Positions 11,425 to 20,406 of a stretch of DNA of 64,000 nt are shown in pieces (position 1 is the first letter of the stretch; each line of letters begins with the position of its first letter). A program made the position numbers and the translations under genes. The notes below the pieces were generated by a model, which made no database searches, was not told the DNA's origin, and saw only the letters and a program-made list of their open reading frames with translations. Origin of the DNA: Terasakiispira papahanaumokuakeensis. Lineage in GTDB: Bacteria; Pseudomonadota; Gammaproteobacteria; Pseudomonadales; Halomonadaceae. Where the stretch lies: positions 310,001 through 374,000 of the forward strand of contig NZ_MDTQ01000001.1 of the NCBI RefSeq assembly GCF_001709345.1, written 5' to 3'.

Positions 11425-12474
11425 CTACATGGGTAGCGCTCGACGGCCCAGTAGCAAGTGAATAAATAATGGTGTGCCGATTAAGGCAAGCATAAGTCCG
11501 GGTGGCAAGATCTGTGGAGCCAGCAGGGTTCTACCTAATAGGTCTGCGAGTAAGAGTAAGGCCGCACCGCCAATCATGCAGAGTGGTAGCAGTCTGGTAT
11601 GTCCTGGGCCGACAATTAATCGCAAAATATGCGGCAGAATCAAACCAATAAATCCAATTAAGCCGCATAAGGCAACACTGGTGGCGGTGAGTACGGCAAT
11701 CCAAAATACGGTTTCACGCTGCAGGCGTTGTACCGGCCAGCCTAGATGTCGACAACTCGCTTCTCCCATAGAGAGTAGATCTAGCCCTCGGGCAAGCCAG
11801 TTGAGGCGGATAATCGCGAATAACAAGATGCTGCCCATCACACCCAGTAAAGGCCAGTCTGCTCTTTCCAGGCTCCCGAGTTGCCAGAAGAGTAGCCAGC
11901 GCAATTGATCTCCTGTGGCTCGCCAGGTCATGAGTGTCAGAAGTGCCGTCACTAAGCTGTTCAATGCCAATCCGGCCAGTAATAGACGGGCCATGCTTCT
12001 TTCATGACGTCGACTGAGTCGCCAAGTGAGCCAAGCGACCAATAGTGCACCGACCAACGCTGCTGGAATGAGTAATCCACGAGGCAGGTTGGGCCAAATA
12101 ATAATCAGTGTGGCCGATGCCAGTGCGGCGCCAGCACCTATACCGAGCAGCCCGGGATCTGCGAGTGGATTGCGGGTAAGCCCTTGCATGAGCGCGCCTG
12201 AGAGTGCCAGTGCGGCGCCCGCCATCATGCCCAAGAGTGCGCGGGGTAAGCGTAATTCCCATACGATTTGTTCGGCGAGGGCTTCGCCTTGACCCATCAA
12301 GGCTTGCGCCAGTTGGTCTCGGCTAATTGATAAGCTGCCCGTATTGAGCTGAAGGGATAGTAAAACAGCACACCCTATGGCCAGCAGGGCCATCAAAATA
12401 TGATATTGGCGCCGTCTAGAGAGTGGGTCTGAAGGCGTGCTCAGAAAACTTAGCGGTGGCAGCATTGTAACCAT
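11425..12474 (-). CDS. hmuU: Haem/iron-type ABC importer permease (FecCD family, HmuU-like)
   Basis: Inner-membrane channel of the same importer, 349 aa, with the ten-helix BtuC/FecCD pattern. Typical family motifs: LRLPRALLGMMAGAALALSG, GLTRNPLADPGLLGIGAGAAL, and GFIGLILPHILRLIVGPGHTRLLP (the last broken into its helix and coupling loop in the fold). Start ATG 12474 or Met4. No periplasmic binding protein or TonB receptor gene lies beside it, unlike standard hmuTUV or btuFCD loci. Confidence 0.85.
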   Translation of the reverse strand: MVTMLPPLSFLSTPSDPLSRRRQYHILMALLAIGCAVLLSLQLNTGSLSISRDQLAQALMGQGEALAEQIVWELRLPRALLGMMAGAALALSGALMQGLTRNPLADPGLLGIGAGAALASATLIIIWPNLPRGLLIPAALVGALLVAWLTWRLSRRHERSMARLLLAGLALNSLVTALLTLMTWRATGDQLRWLLFWQLGSLERADWPLLGVMGSILLFAIIRLNWLARGLDLLSMGEASCRHLGWPVQRLQRETVFWIAVLTATSVALCGLIGFIGLILPHILRLIVGPGHTRLLPLCMIGGAALLLLADLLGRTLLAPQILPPGLMLALIGTPLFIHLLLGRRALPM

Positions 12475-12682
12475 CGTTCCTTAAATCGCCGATTGGGTGA
12501 TGATATCAGTATCCTGAGCTTTAAGTGGTATTTGGGGATTATTTTTATTAGTCGTTGGTCTTAAATTAATGGGTTCTTCAACATCTTTTTAAAGCTGGAT
12601 ATCGGCGCGCTTTAGCGCTATAGATATGATCTATTCAGGTTTTTTGCTGCAGTTGCGAGCTGGGCGCCGTGGAATTGAGGCC

Positions 12683-12705
12683 AACCTTATGATCCCTATA
12701 AGGTT
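12683..12705. promoter_or_regulatory. Perfect 8-bp inverted repeat
   Basis: AACCTTAT, 7-nt spacer, ATAAGGTT, followed by TT. Could be an operator in the hmuU-mqo spacer or a weak hairpin; the stem is AT-rich and the T tail short, so a terminator is unlikely. Confidence 0.5.
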
Positions 12706-12874
12706 TTGCCTGGGTTGACTATGAGGCGCTGATCCCTTCTGATATCACATAGATGACGCGCCGTCAGGTCAATTTATTCAGATCTGGTGGCCATGCGGTG
12801 AATCTGTCTTGCAATCTTGTGGCACCACCCTCTACCTTGATGGAACCACAGTCGTGAGGCCTCTGAAGAACCGT

Positions 12875-12905
12875 TTTCATCAGGTTTTGATCAGATCTGA
12901 TGAAA
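12875..12905. promoter_or_regulatory. Perfect 9-bp inverted repeat upstream of mqo
   Basis: TTTCATCAG (12875-12883), 13-nt spacer, CTGATGAAA (12897-12905), about 180 bp before mqo. The spacing would suit a dimeric regulator; no known consensus is matched. Confidence 0.5.
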
Positions 12906-13086
12906 GAGACCACCTTGATTTCCTGACGTTACTCCAGATAAAGCGTTAGCTTTCTTCTTCATATGGAGTGACGCAGCGCGCCACCTTTGATCATGACAAC
13001 GGTTAACCATGACAGCATGATGAATCCTTGCGTTCAGGCTCTCTTGGTTAGCCTATCATTCCGCTATGTCGTTTCGGGTGATGATC

Positions 13087-14583
13087 GTGAAAACAGCTGA
13101 TGTGATGCTAGTCGGGGCCGGAGCCATGAGCTCGACCCTAGGCATGATGCTTAAGCAGCTTGATCCTGCGTTGAGCATTATGATGGTTGAGCGCCTTGAC
13201 CAGGTGGCCCAGGAAAGTACTGATGCGTTGAATAATGCAGGGACAGGCCATGCCGCCTATTGTGAGCTGAACTATACCCCTGAGTTGTCAGATGGCAGCA
13301 TCGATATTCGTAAAGCACTCAGAATTAATGCATCCTTCGAGCTGAGCTTGCAGTTCTGGTCATACCTCGTGTCTCAAGGCATGCTGCCTGAGCCTAAAGC
13401 CTTTATCAACATTGCGCCGCACCAAAGTTTTGTCTGGGGTGAGAAGAATGTTGAGTTTCTGCGTAAGCGTTATCGCACCTTGAGCCAGCATCACCAGTTT
13501 TTAGATATGGAATTCTCGGAAGATCCTGAGGTGCTGGCAAAATGGATGCCGTTGGTGATGAAAGGGCGGCCTAAAGATCAGCCTGTTGCCGGGACTCGCG
13601 TGCGTTATGGTTCAGATGTCAACTTTGGTGAGTTGGCTCGGCATATGGTGAAGTATCTTGAAACGCAACCGGGTTTTGATCTTCAGCTCTCTCATAATGT
13701 CCGTGATCTGAATCAGACTGCTGATGGCCAGTGGGATGTTGAGTTGGAAAATGTTAAAACCGGGCGTCGGGAAACGGTGCGCTCTCGCTTCGTTTTCCTA
13801 GGCGCCGGCGGTGCAGCCTTACCGCTTTTACAGAAGAGTGACATCCCTGAAGGGAAAGGTTACGGCGGTTTTCCTGTCAGTGGTCAATGGTTGGTTTGCC
13901 GTGATCCAGCGATTGTGAATCAGCATTTGGCCAAGGTTTACGGTAAGGCGCCGATCGGGGCGCCGCCGATGTCAGTGCCACATTTGGATGCCCGCTATAT
14001 CAATGGTCAGAATGTCCTGTTGTTTGGTCCTTTTGCCGGCTTTACGACGAAGTTCTTAAAACGTGGCTCCTTTATGGATCTCGTTAAATCTGTCAATGGT
14101 AGCAATTTGGTGCCGATGCTCTCAGTTGGCCGCGATAACATGGATTTAACGCGCTATTTGATCAAAGAAGCCATGCAATCTCACAGCTCTCGTGTGAAAG
14201 CGCTACAAAATTTTTATCCTGAAGTTAAAGATGGTGATTGGGAGCTAGCGGTTGCTGGGCAGCGCGTACAGATTATCAAGAAAGATCCAGAAAAAGGCGG
14301 TAAGTTAGAGTTCGGTACTGAAGTAGTCAGTTCTGCTGATGGCTCTTTAGCCGCTTTGCTGGGGGCCTCCCCGGGGGCCTCTACCTCTGTTGAAGCCATG
14401 CTGACAGTATTAGAAACTTGCTTTAAAGATCGTCTCGCCGGTGAATGGCAACAGAAGCTTAAAACGATGATTCCGTCTTATGGGCGTTCTTTAAACGATG
14501 AGCCGGAGTTGTTACATCAAGTGAGGGATATGACGTTGACCACTTTGGCGTTAGATCCTGAGCGCGAAGTTGAAACCGCTTGA
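13087..14583 (+). CDS. mqo: Malate:quinone oxidoreductase
   Basis: FAD-dependent peripheral membrane enzyme oxidising L-malate to oxaloacetate and passing electrons to quinones; part of the TCA cycle. About 498 aa. FAD-binding VMLVGAGAMSSTLG at the N-terminus, then the family signature NNAGTGHAAYCELNYTPE (residues ~54-70), and FLGAGGAALPLLQ in mid-protein. The start is uncertain: GTG 13087 gives MKTADVMLVGAG, the natural family start, with a weak GGGTG 7 nt upstream; ATG at 13066 or 13081 would add a few residues and have no better signal. Followed by a strong terminator. Confidence 0.95.
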   Translation: MKTADVMLVGAGAMSSTLGMMLKQLDPALSIMMVERLDQVAQESTDALNNAGTGHAAYCELNYTPELSDGSIDIRKALRINASFELSLQFWSYLVSQGMLPEPKAFINIAPHQSFVWGEKNVEFLRKRYRTLSQHHQFLDMEFSEDPEVLAKWMPLVMKGRPKDQPVAGTRVRYGSDVNFGELARHMVKYLETQPGFDLQLSHNVRDLNQTADGQWDVELENVKTGRRETVRSRFVFLGAGGAALPLLQKSDIPEGKGYGGFPVSGQWLVCRDPAIVNQHLAKVYGKAPIGAPPMSVPHLDARYINGQNVLLFGPFAGFTTKFLKRGSFMDLVKSVNGSNLVPMLSVGRDNMDLTRYLIKEAMQSHSSRVKALQNFYPEVKDGDWELAVAGQRVQIIKKDPEKGGKLEFGTEVVSSADGSLAALLGASPGASTSVEAMLTVLETCFKDRLAGEWQQKLKTMIPSYGRSLNDEPELLHQVRDMTLTTLALDPEREVETA

Positions 14584-14622
14584 TTGTGTGTTGAGCTGAT
14601 TAAGTCCTGATGGACTGCTTTT

Positions 14623-14654
14623 AAAAAGCCGAGCACTGAAGTGTTCGGCTTTTT
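14623..14654 (+). terminator. Terminator of mqo
   Basis: 14-bp stem (14623-14636 with 14641-14654, one G-T wobble), 4-nt loop, ending in T5. The A5 on the left arm makes it potentially bidirectional, serving the convergent HAD gene too (its stop is at 14701). Confidence 0.93.
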
Positions 14655-14700
14655 GGTTATATGCCCGTTATGTGTCAGGGCCGTTATCGGCTGGGAAGGC

Positions 14701-15357
14701 TTAACGCAAGCTGATAATTGGCCAGCCTTCAGCCTCTGCTCGGGCTCTGAGAGTGGGGTCGGGATCTACCGCGACGGGGTGATCAACCTGTTCCAGCAAG
14801 GGAAGGTCATTACGCGAATCACTGTAGAAGTAGCTTCCTGAGAGGGTCATTTGGTGACTTGTTAGCCATTGTTTAAGGCGCGTTACTTTACCTTCCTGGA
14901 AGGTGGGTAGCCCTGCAATGCGGCCGGTATAACGACCATCAATGATCTCAGGCTCTACGGCAATCAGGTCGTCGACCTGGAGTGCCTCTGCAATAGGCTC
15001 TGTGATAAAACGGTTCGTGGCGGTAATAATCAGTAATGTGTCGCCTGCTTCGCGATGCTTTGAAAGCAGTGATTTGGCCGCAGGGAGCATCATCGGGGTG
15101 ATGACTTCGGTCATAAAGCGCGAGCGCCATTGCTCAAGTGTTGCGCGATCGTGATTGGCCAAAGGGGCGAGCGCAAATTGTAGATATTCCAAGATATCTA
15201 ATTGGCCTTCAGTGTATTGCTGGTGAAAGCGATCATTCGCCTGCCGATAGTGCTCTGCATCCACGTACTGATGCCGTACCAGAAATTCTCCCCAGGCGTG
15301 ATCACTGTCTCCAGCAATCAGCGTATTATCGAGATCAAAAATGGCCAGACTCACCAT
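14701..15357 (-). CDS. HAD-IB family phosphatase (SerB-like)
   Basis: Soluble phosphatase of the haloacid dehalogenase superfamily, 218 aa. Motif I FDLDNTLI with nucleophile D8 and acid D10, motif II ITAT near residue 107, motif III Lys in EGKVTRLK, and motif IV YFYSDSRNDLPLL. The alpha-helical cap between motifs I and II is of the IB subclass that includes SerB and some histidinol-phosphate phosphatases. Homologues lie beside rppH in pseudomonads and have been called histidinol-phosphatase; the substrate here cannot be read from sequence. Divergent from rppH over 448 bp. Confidence 0.88.
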   Translation of the reverse strand: MVSLAIFDLDNTLIAGDSDHAWGEFLVRHQYVDAEHYRQANDRFHQQYTEGQLDILEYLQFALAPLANHDRATLEQWRSRFMTEVITPMMLPAAKSLLSKHREAGDTLLIITATNRFITEPIAEALQVDDLIAVEPEIIDGRYTGRIAGLPTFQEGKVTRLKQWLTSHQMTLSGSYFYSDSRNDLPLLEQVDHPVAVDPDPTLRARAEAEGWPIISLR

Positions 15358-15805
15358 GTGCTCCTGTTTTACTGAAACGTTTTGTCTACTGAAACGCTTA
15401 GCTGCTGTGACGTTTTGAGTAAACCGTTTGGGTGGTGGATACGTTTGCCGAACCGTTGATGGCCTTAAAGGCTGTCAGCTTGATTGCTTTATGGCTTATC
15501 GGCACTCGCGAGTACCCTTGAGGGCTGTAAGATATATGAGCTTAAAGATATCAGGCAAACGGCGTTCAGTAATCACTCGATTGTCTCTGTGCACTAATCG
15601 CCAAAGTATTTTATAGGTTGTGATGGTATGCCGTGATGCCAAGTTCCACCCATGATGTCGAGGTTCATCAACCGTTATGTGACTCATTCATATTGAATAA
15701 TCTTTAACGATTGCCCGAATCAATCGCATACTGTCTAGTGTGCAAATTGAATAGCTTCAGTGCTTTGTGGAACAATGGCATTAAGTCTTGGTGAGGTAAT
15801 CGTGT
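15358..15805. other. 448-bp divergent spacer with 18-bp imperfect repeats
   Basis: Spacer between the HAD gene and rppH. The HAD-proximal part (15369 to about 15440) consists of roughly 18-bp diverged repeats with the shared core ctgaaacgtttt. The remainder must carry both promoters but I could not place convincing -35/-10 pairs. No supported gene. Confidence 0.5.
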
Positions 15806-16306
15806 GTGATTGATGAGGATGGGTATAGACCCAACGTCGGCATCATTATTGCGAATGCGCGTGGAGAGGTGCTTTGGGCGCGTCGCTGCGGGCAGGATGC
15901 ATGGCAATTTCCGCAAGGTGGTATCAAACAGGGAGAGTCCCCTGAAGATGCCCTTTATCGTGAGTTGCGAGAAGAGATTGGTCTGGATCCGGAGCATGTT
16001 CAGGTACTGGCCTGTACCCGTGGCTGGTTGCGCTACCGGCTGCCCCGACGCATGATTCGGCGCCATAGTAAGCCTTTGTGTGTAGGCCAGAAACAAAAAT
16101 GGTTTTTGTTGCAGATTCTGTGTGAGGATCGTGAAGTTTGTTTTGATAAATCGACTCACCCTGAGTTTGATGGTTGGCGTTGGGTGAGTTACTGGTATCC
16201 ACTGGCTCAGGTGGTCGCATTTAAACGTGAGGTTTATCGGCGGGCGCTGAAAGAGTTGTTACCCCGTGTTCACCGTTTAATGCGCGATCAGGGGCATGAG
16301 GGTTAA
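15806..16306 (+). CDS. rppH: RNA pyrophosphohydrolase
   Basis: Nudix hydrolase that removes pyrophosphate from 5'-triphosphorylated mRNA, starting RNase E-dependent decay. 166 aa. The start is GTG at 15806, giving [15 protein letters not shown] as in the family, with GAGG 9 nt upstream. The Nudix box [20 protein letters not shown] plus IGL is complete. 42 bp upstream of ptsP, the conserved rppH-ptsP operon. Confidence 0.97.
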   Translation: MIDEDGYRPNVGIIIANARGEVLWARRCGQDAWQFPQGGIKQGESPEDALYRELREEIGLDPEHVQVLACTRGWLRYRLPRRMIRRHSKPLCVGQKQKWFLLQILCEDREVCFDKSTHPEFDGWRWVSYWYPLAQVVAFKREVYRRALKELLPRVHRLMRDQGHEG

Positions 16307-16348
16307 CTTTGCCGCTATAGCCTGTCATTGATAGGAGGATAAGGCCAC

Positions 16349-18622
16349 ATGATGCTCGAAACCTTGCGCCGCATTGTCCAAGATGTGAGCGCCGCACGAG
16401 ATTTAAGTACGGCTTTGTCCTTAATCGTGCGGCGTGTGCGTAAGGCCATGGGTACGGATGTTTGCTCGGTTTACTTATATAACCCTGAGCGTGAACGCTA
16501 TGTTCTGATGGATACGTTGGGGTTGAACCCGGCGGCGATTGGACGTGTGAGCTTAGCACTGAATCAAGGGCTCGTGGGCTATGTCGGCCAGCGTGAAGAG
16601 CCGGTGAATCTCGATAATGCACCTGAGCACCCCAACTATCTTTATTTACGTGTCACCGGTGAAGAGCGTTATCACAGTTTCTTAGGGGTGCCCATTATCC
16701 ACCAGCGGCGCGTATTGGGTGTACTGGTGGTGCAGCAAAAAGCTAAGCGCCGTTTTGATGAGGGTGAAGAAGCTTTTTTGGTGACGATCGCAGCGCAACT
16801 TGCTGCTGTGCTTGCTCATGCGATTGCCAATGGTAGCTTAAGCCTTGATCGAGCGGGTCAACGGAAAAGCGTACCTTATAATGGTGTTTCAGCCTCTCCT
16901 GGGATTGCTATTGGTGAAGCGGTTGTTGTGATGCCTCCGGCGGATCTGGATGCCGTTCCAGACCGCCAGTGTGAAGATGCCGAAGCAGAAAAAGCGCTCT
17001 TTGACCAAGCGCTGATGGCCGTTCGGGAAGATATCGAGGCGCTATCGGCCCGTCTAGCGAAACGTATTAGCCCACAGGAGCAGCTGCTCTTCGAGGCTTA
17101 TCTTCAGATGCTGGACGAAGCGGCATTGGGCGGCGAGGTTCATAAGCGGATTGATGATGGTCATTGGGCCCAGGGGGCCTTGTCTCATGTCGTTCGACGC
17201 CACGTCAAGTATCTCGAAAAGGTTGAGGATGCTTATCTCCGTGAACGTGCAGCGGATATCCGTGACTTAGGGCGTCGAGTGCTGGCTTATCTACAAGCCC
17301 GTAGTGATATCCGCCAAGACTACCCTGAAAATACGATTTTAGTGGGTGAAGAGCTGTCACCTGCATTGTTAGGTGAAGTGCCTCGTGAACATCTGGTCGG
17401 CCTGGTTTCTGTGCGAGGTTCCAGCAACTCTCATTTGGCGATTTTAGCTCGTGCTATGGGCATTCCTACCGTAATGGGGCTTTCTGACCTGCCTTATAAG
17501 CGCCTCGAGAGCGAGTCATTAGTGGTGGATGGTTATCACGGCCAGGTGATTTGCTGGCCGGATGAGATACTCAGTGCGCAGTATCGTGAGCATATGCGGC
17601 AAGATGAAGCGCTCACCGAAGAGTTGGAGGTTGAAGCACGCAAGCTGTGCGAAACACTCGACGGTCATCGGGTTCCTTTGCTGGTGAATACAGGCTTGGT
17701 CGAAGATCAGTCCCGTGCCCAGGCGTTAGGGGCCGAAGGGGTGGGGTTATATCGTACCGAAGTCCCTTTCATGATGGCAGAACGCTTCCCAGGGGAGCAG
17801 GAACAAACGCGGATCTATCGTGAGCAATTGGTGGCCTTCGCTCCTTTTCCTGTGGTGATGAGAACACTGGATATTGGGGGCGATAAACCTTTACCTTATT
17901 TCCCTATTGAGGAGCGTAACCCCGCACTGGGGTGGCGAGGTATTCGAGTCACGCTCGATCACCCTGAAGTGTTTATGGCTCAAATTCGGGCCATGTTACG
18001 TGCCAGTGATGGACTTGAGAACCTGCGTATTCTCTTGCCGATGGTGGCCTCCATGCATGAGGTTGATGAAGCGCGCAAGATGGTGATGCGGGCGCACGAA
18101 GAATTACAAAGTAATGAAGGCCTTAAGCTACCAATGCCAAGGATAGGGGCCATGATTGAGGTGCCGTCGATGATTTTTCAAGTCGGCGCTTTGTCTAAAC
18201 GGGTTGATTTCTTATCGGTGGGTAGCAATGATTTGACGCAGTATCTGCTTGCTGTTGATCGCGACAACCCTCGTGTGGCGGGGCTTTATAATGCGATGCA
18301 TCCTGCCGTATTACGGGCATTAAATGATTTAGCGTTAAAAGCGCGCAAGTATCAGCTGCCTGTGAGTTTGTGTGGCGAGTTGGCTGGAGATCCGGCGGGA
18401 GCGCTGCTATTGATGGCCATGGGGTATCAGGGGTTATCAATGAACCTGTCGAGCTTGCCACGGGTTAAGGCTGCGATTCGTCGGGTGACGTTGGCTCAGG
18501 CCAAACAGTTGTTGGTGGCTGTACTGCCCTGTGAGACGACTCAAGAGGTTGAAGATGCCGTGGCGGCATTCAGTCGTGAACATGATCTTGAATGGTTAAT
18601 TGTGATGCGTCGTAAAGCATAA
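16349..18622 (+). CDS. ptsP: Nitrogen PTS enzyme I (EI-Ntr)
   Basis: Phosphoenolpyruvate-protein phosphotransferase that starts the regulatory PTS-Ntr relay (PtsP to NPr/PtsO to PtsN). 757 aa. N-terminal GAF domain (~15-150) that in homologues senses glutamine, then the PTS enzyme I modules: phosphohistidine site in SSNSHLAILARAMGIPTVMG, PEP-binding MRTLDIGGDKPLPY, VGSNDLTQYLLAVDRDN, and active Cys in SLCGELAGDP. GGAGG lies ~10 nt before the start (two adjacent ATGs). No ptsO/ptsN in the window. Confidence 0.97.
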   Translation: MMLETLRRIVQDVSAARDLSTALSLIVRRVRKAMGTDVCSVYLYNPERERYVLMDTLGLNPAAIGRVSLALNQGLVGYVGQREEPVNLDNAPEHPNYLYLRVTGEERYHSFLGVPIIHQRRVLGVLVVQQKAKRRFDEGEEAFLVTIAAQLAAVLAHAIANGSLSLDRAGQRKSVPYNGVSASPGIAIGEAVVVMPPADLDAVPDRQCEDAEAEKALFDQALMAVREDIEALSARLAKRISPQEQLLFEAYLQMLDEAALGGEVHKRIDDGHWAQGALSHVVRRHVKYLEKVEDAYLRERAADIRDLGRRVLAYLQARSDIRQDYPENTILVGEELSPALLGEVPREHLVGLVSVRGSSNSHLAILARAMGIPTVMGLSDLPYKRLESESLVVDGYHGQVICWPDEILSAQYREHMRQDEALTEELEVEARKLCETLDGHRVPLLVNTGLVEDQSRAQALGAEGVGLYRTEVPFMMAERFPGEQEQTRIYREQLVAFAPFPVVMRTLDIGGDKPLPYFPIEERNPALGWRGIRVTLDHPEVFMAQIRAMLRASDGLENLRILLPMVASMHEVDEARKMVMRAHEELQSNEGLKLPMPRIGAMIEVPSMIFQVGALSKRVDFLSVGSNDLTQYLLAVDRDNPRVAGLYNAMHPAVLRALNDLALKARKYQLPVSLCGELAGDPAGALLLMAMGYQGLSMNLSSLPRVKAAIRRVTLAQAKQLLVAVLPCETTQEVEDAVAAFSREHDLEWLIVMRRKA

Positions 18623-18652
18623 ACAGCGGGTCGCTGTTGTATTGTTGTTGTA

Positions 18653-20398
18653 TTAATGCCCTCGATGATATGAGGGCTTTGGGTTGCTAGCGAATTGAGT
18701 AGGATGAGCCTCAAACCGATCCTTTCCGTAAATGTCTTCTCTCCATTGCAGAATGCCTTGAGCGTCTACAAAGGCGGTCCAGTACATTAAGTAGACAGCA
18801 ACCTTGGGGCGTACCTGTACGTACCGTTCTTCTTTCGTTTGCCACTGTTGCTGCAGTTGTTCTCTGGACCATGCTGGGGTGTCTTCCAGTAGCCAGGTGG
18901 CCAGTTGTTGGGCATTTTCCACTCGGACACAGCCGTGACTCAAGGCTCGCTGTGTGCGATTAAAAAGGGATTTTGCCGGTGTGTCATGTAGATAAATGGC
19001 TTGCCGGTTCGATAAGCGAAACTTGACACGCCCAAGTTGGTTAAAGCGCCCGGCCTGCTGCTGAAGACGGTACCTTGGATTATCCGGCGTAAAGGCATCT
19101 TCGGGTAACGACGCTAATGGCCGTGAGCGCGGAGGCTGGGACCAGCCTTCAATAATGGTGTAATCCCGTGAAGCGAGATAGGACGGGTTACGCTTAGCAA
19201 GCGGCATGATATTGGTGCGGGCGATCTCTGGTGGGACATTCCATAGCGGGTTGAGAATCAACGAGGTCAACCATTGCGCCATGATGGGGGTTCGGTGCTG
19301 GCGATTACCGACAATGACCCGGGTTTGTGCGCGTGTTTGCCCGTTGACGACCCATTGCAGTTGTTGATCGGCCATGTTGATCATTAAATAGTGATTGTTT
19401 AACTGGCGAGGTAAATGTTCCAGGCGACGAATGTTATGTGCAAGGCGGCGTAGCTTTTCATTCAGCGGGACGTTGAGCCATTGTCGAGTGGGCTCATCTA
19501 ATTGGCCGCTGGGGGGCAGTTGATGGCGCTGCTGAAAACGTTTGAGGGCTTGCGAGAGTCGCTCATTCAAGGGTGCGCGCTGTTTTGGCGAGGTGAGAGT
19601 CTCATCCTCAACTAAATCGCCCAGACGGCTCAGTTGTAGGCGAAGTATTTCATGATAAATGGGATCTAGTTGGTTATGGTTCTGATGGAGTAAAGGCGGG
19701 AGCGTGGGCCATGGGCCCGTTGCATTCGCCTGTTGAAGCCTGGCAAAGGCTTGCCTCAAGGGCCAGTAATAAGCTGAAGGGGGAGTTGTTTCAGTCAGCG
19801 TATCCCGTATCCATTGTGCTGGAGACCCCTGGCGTAATTGTAGAGTCCACGATGTTAAGTGATCCTCTAACCGGCTTCGGGAGAAAGGGGCAGGCCATTG
19901 CCCCCAAGAGTTGGCTTGATTGAGTAGTGTTTGGTCCTGATCGCGATCAAATGTGTTCCAGCGATAGCGATAACGGTCGCTGAGCCAATCCAGGTAGCGA
20001 TCGGTGATGAGCAGGTCCCGAGCATAGGCCTCATCGGCACTATGTCCTCTTGTCGAGTCACTCAACCAGTGGTTCAGCTGGCGGAGATTATCGAGTGCTG
20101 GAATCGGTGCTAATAACTGCCAGGGCGCTAACTGTTGCTGCAAATGACGTGCTGCCCCTGTCGGCACTCCGGCAGCATCACGCCAGAAGCGTGAATAACC
20201 TGCCGCTTGATAAAGTTGACGGATCAGTTGGGGGTGATGGAGTGCTGGCGCGTCTGGCCAGCCGGCAAGTCGCTGTAATAACCAGTTATGGTGGGGCTCT
20301 AGGGGGGCCGCTTGGCTCCAGGCAGAAGTCAGCGCGAGCATGCTGGTCATGAATAAAAGCCTGAGCGTTTTGCAAATATGAACGCTTGTGAGCCGCAT
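18653..20398 (-). CDS. L,D-transpeptidase of the YcbB/LdtD type
   Basis: Periplasmic peptidoglycan cross-linking enzyme making 3-3 links. From ATG 20398 the protein is 581 aa and begins with a signal peptide (LLFMTSMLALTSAWSQA); a frame extending to 20575 would run into the upstream gene and lacks a signal, so I rejected it. Order: variable N-terminal lobe, peptidoglycan-binding helix region (ALKRFQQRHQLPPSGQLDEP), YkuD catalytic domain with HDTPAKSLF and SHGCVRVEN (catalytic Cys codon at 18929-18931). The gene starts 8 bp after the NRDE gene, so they form an operon. Confidence 0.93.
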   Translation of the reverse strand: MRLTSVHICKTLRLLFMTSMLALTSAWSQAAPLEPHHNWLLQRLAGWPDAPALHHPQLIRQLYQAAGYSRFWRDAAGVPTGAARHLQQQLAPWQLLAPIPALDNLRQLNHWLSDSTRGHSADEAYARDLLITDRYLDWLSDRYRYRWNTFDRDQDQTLLNQANSWGQWPAPFSRSRLEDHLTSWTLQLRQGSPAQWIRDTLTETTPPSAYYWPLRQAFARLQQANATGPWPTLPPLLHQNHNQLDPIYHEILRLQLSRLGDLVEDETLTSPKQRAPLNERLSQALKRFQQRHQLPPSGQLDEPTRQWLNVPLNEKLRRLAHNIRRLEHLPRQLNNHYLMINMADQQLQWVVNGQTRAQTRVIVGNRQHRTPIMAQWLTSLILNPLWNVPPEIARTNIMPLAKRNPSYLASRDYTIIEGWSQPPRSRPLASLPEDAFTPDNPRYRLQQQAGRFNQLGRVKFRLSNRQAIYLHDTPAKSLFNRTQRALSHGCVRVENAQQLATWLLEDTPAWSREQLQQQWQTKEERYVQVRPKVAVYLMYWTAFVDAQGILQWREDIYGKDRFEAHPTQFASNPKPSYHRGH

Positions 20399-20406
20399 GT
20401 GATGTC

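Larger units (their letters stand above)
12475..13086. other. ~610-bp divergent spacer between hmuU and mqo
   Basis: No supported gene. Contains two clear inverted repeats (12683-12705 and 12875-12905), a weak half-Fur-box-like stretch at 12496-12513, and presumably the divergent promoters. A 30-codon frame at 12627 has no ribosome-binding site. No tRNA or riboswitch fold was recognised. Confidence 0.5.

Noticed and set aside
12496-12513. Fur-box-like sequence upstream of hmuU
   Set aside because: Only the right half fits the 19-bp consensus; the left half is out of register. Too weak to annotate.
12627-12719. 30-codon frame MIYSGFLLQL... in the hmuU-mqo spacer
   Set aside because: No ribosome-binding site and it runs through the inverted repeat; probably chance.
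18653-18680. GCCCTC/GAGGGC hairpin at the end of the L,D-transpeptidase gene
   Set aside because: Short stem partly inside the coding end and with only TTTGGG after it; not a convincing terminator.
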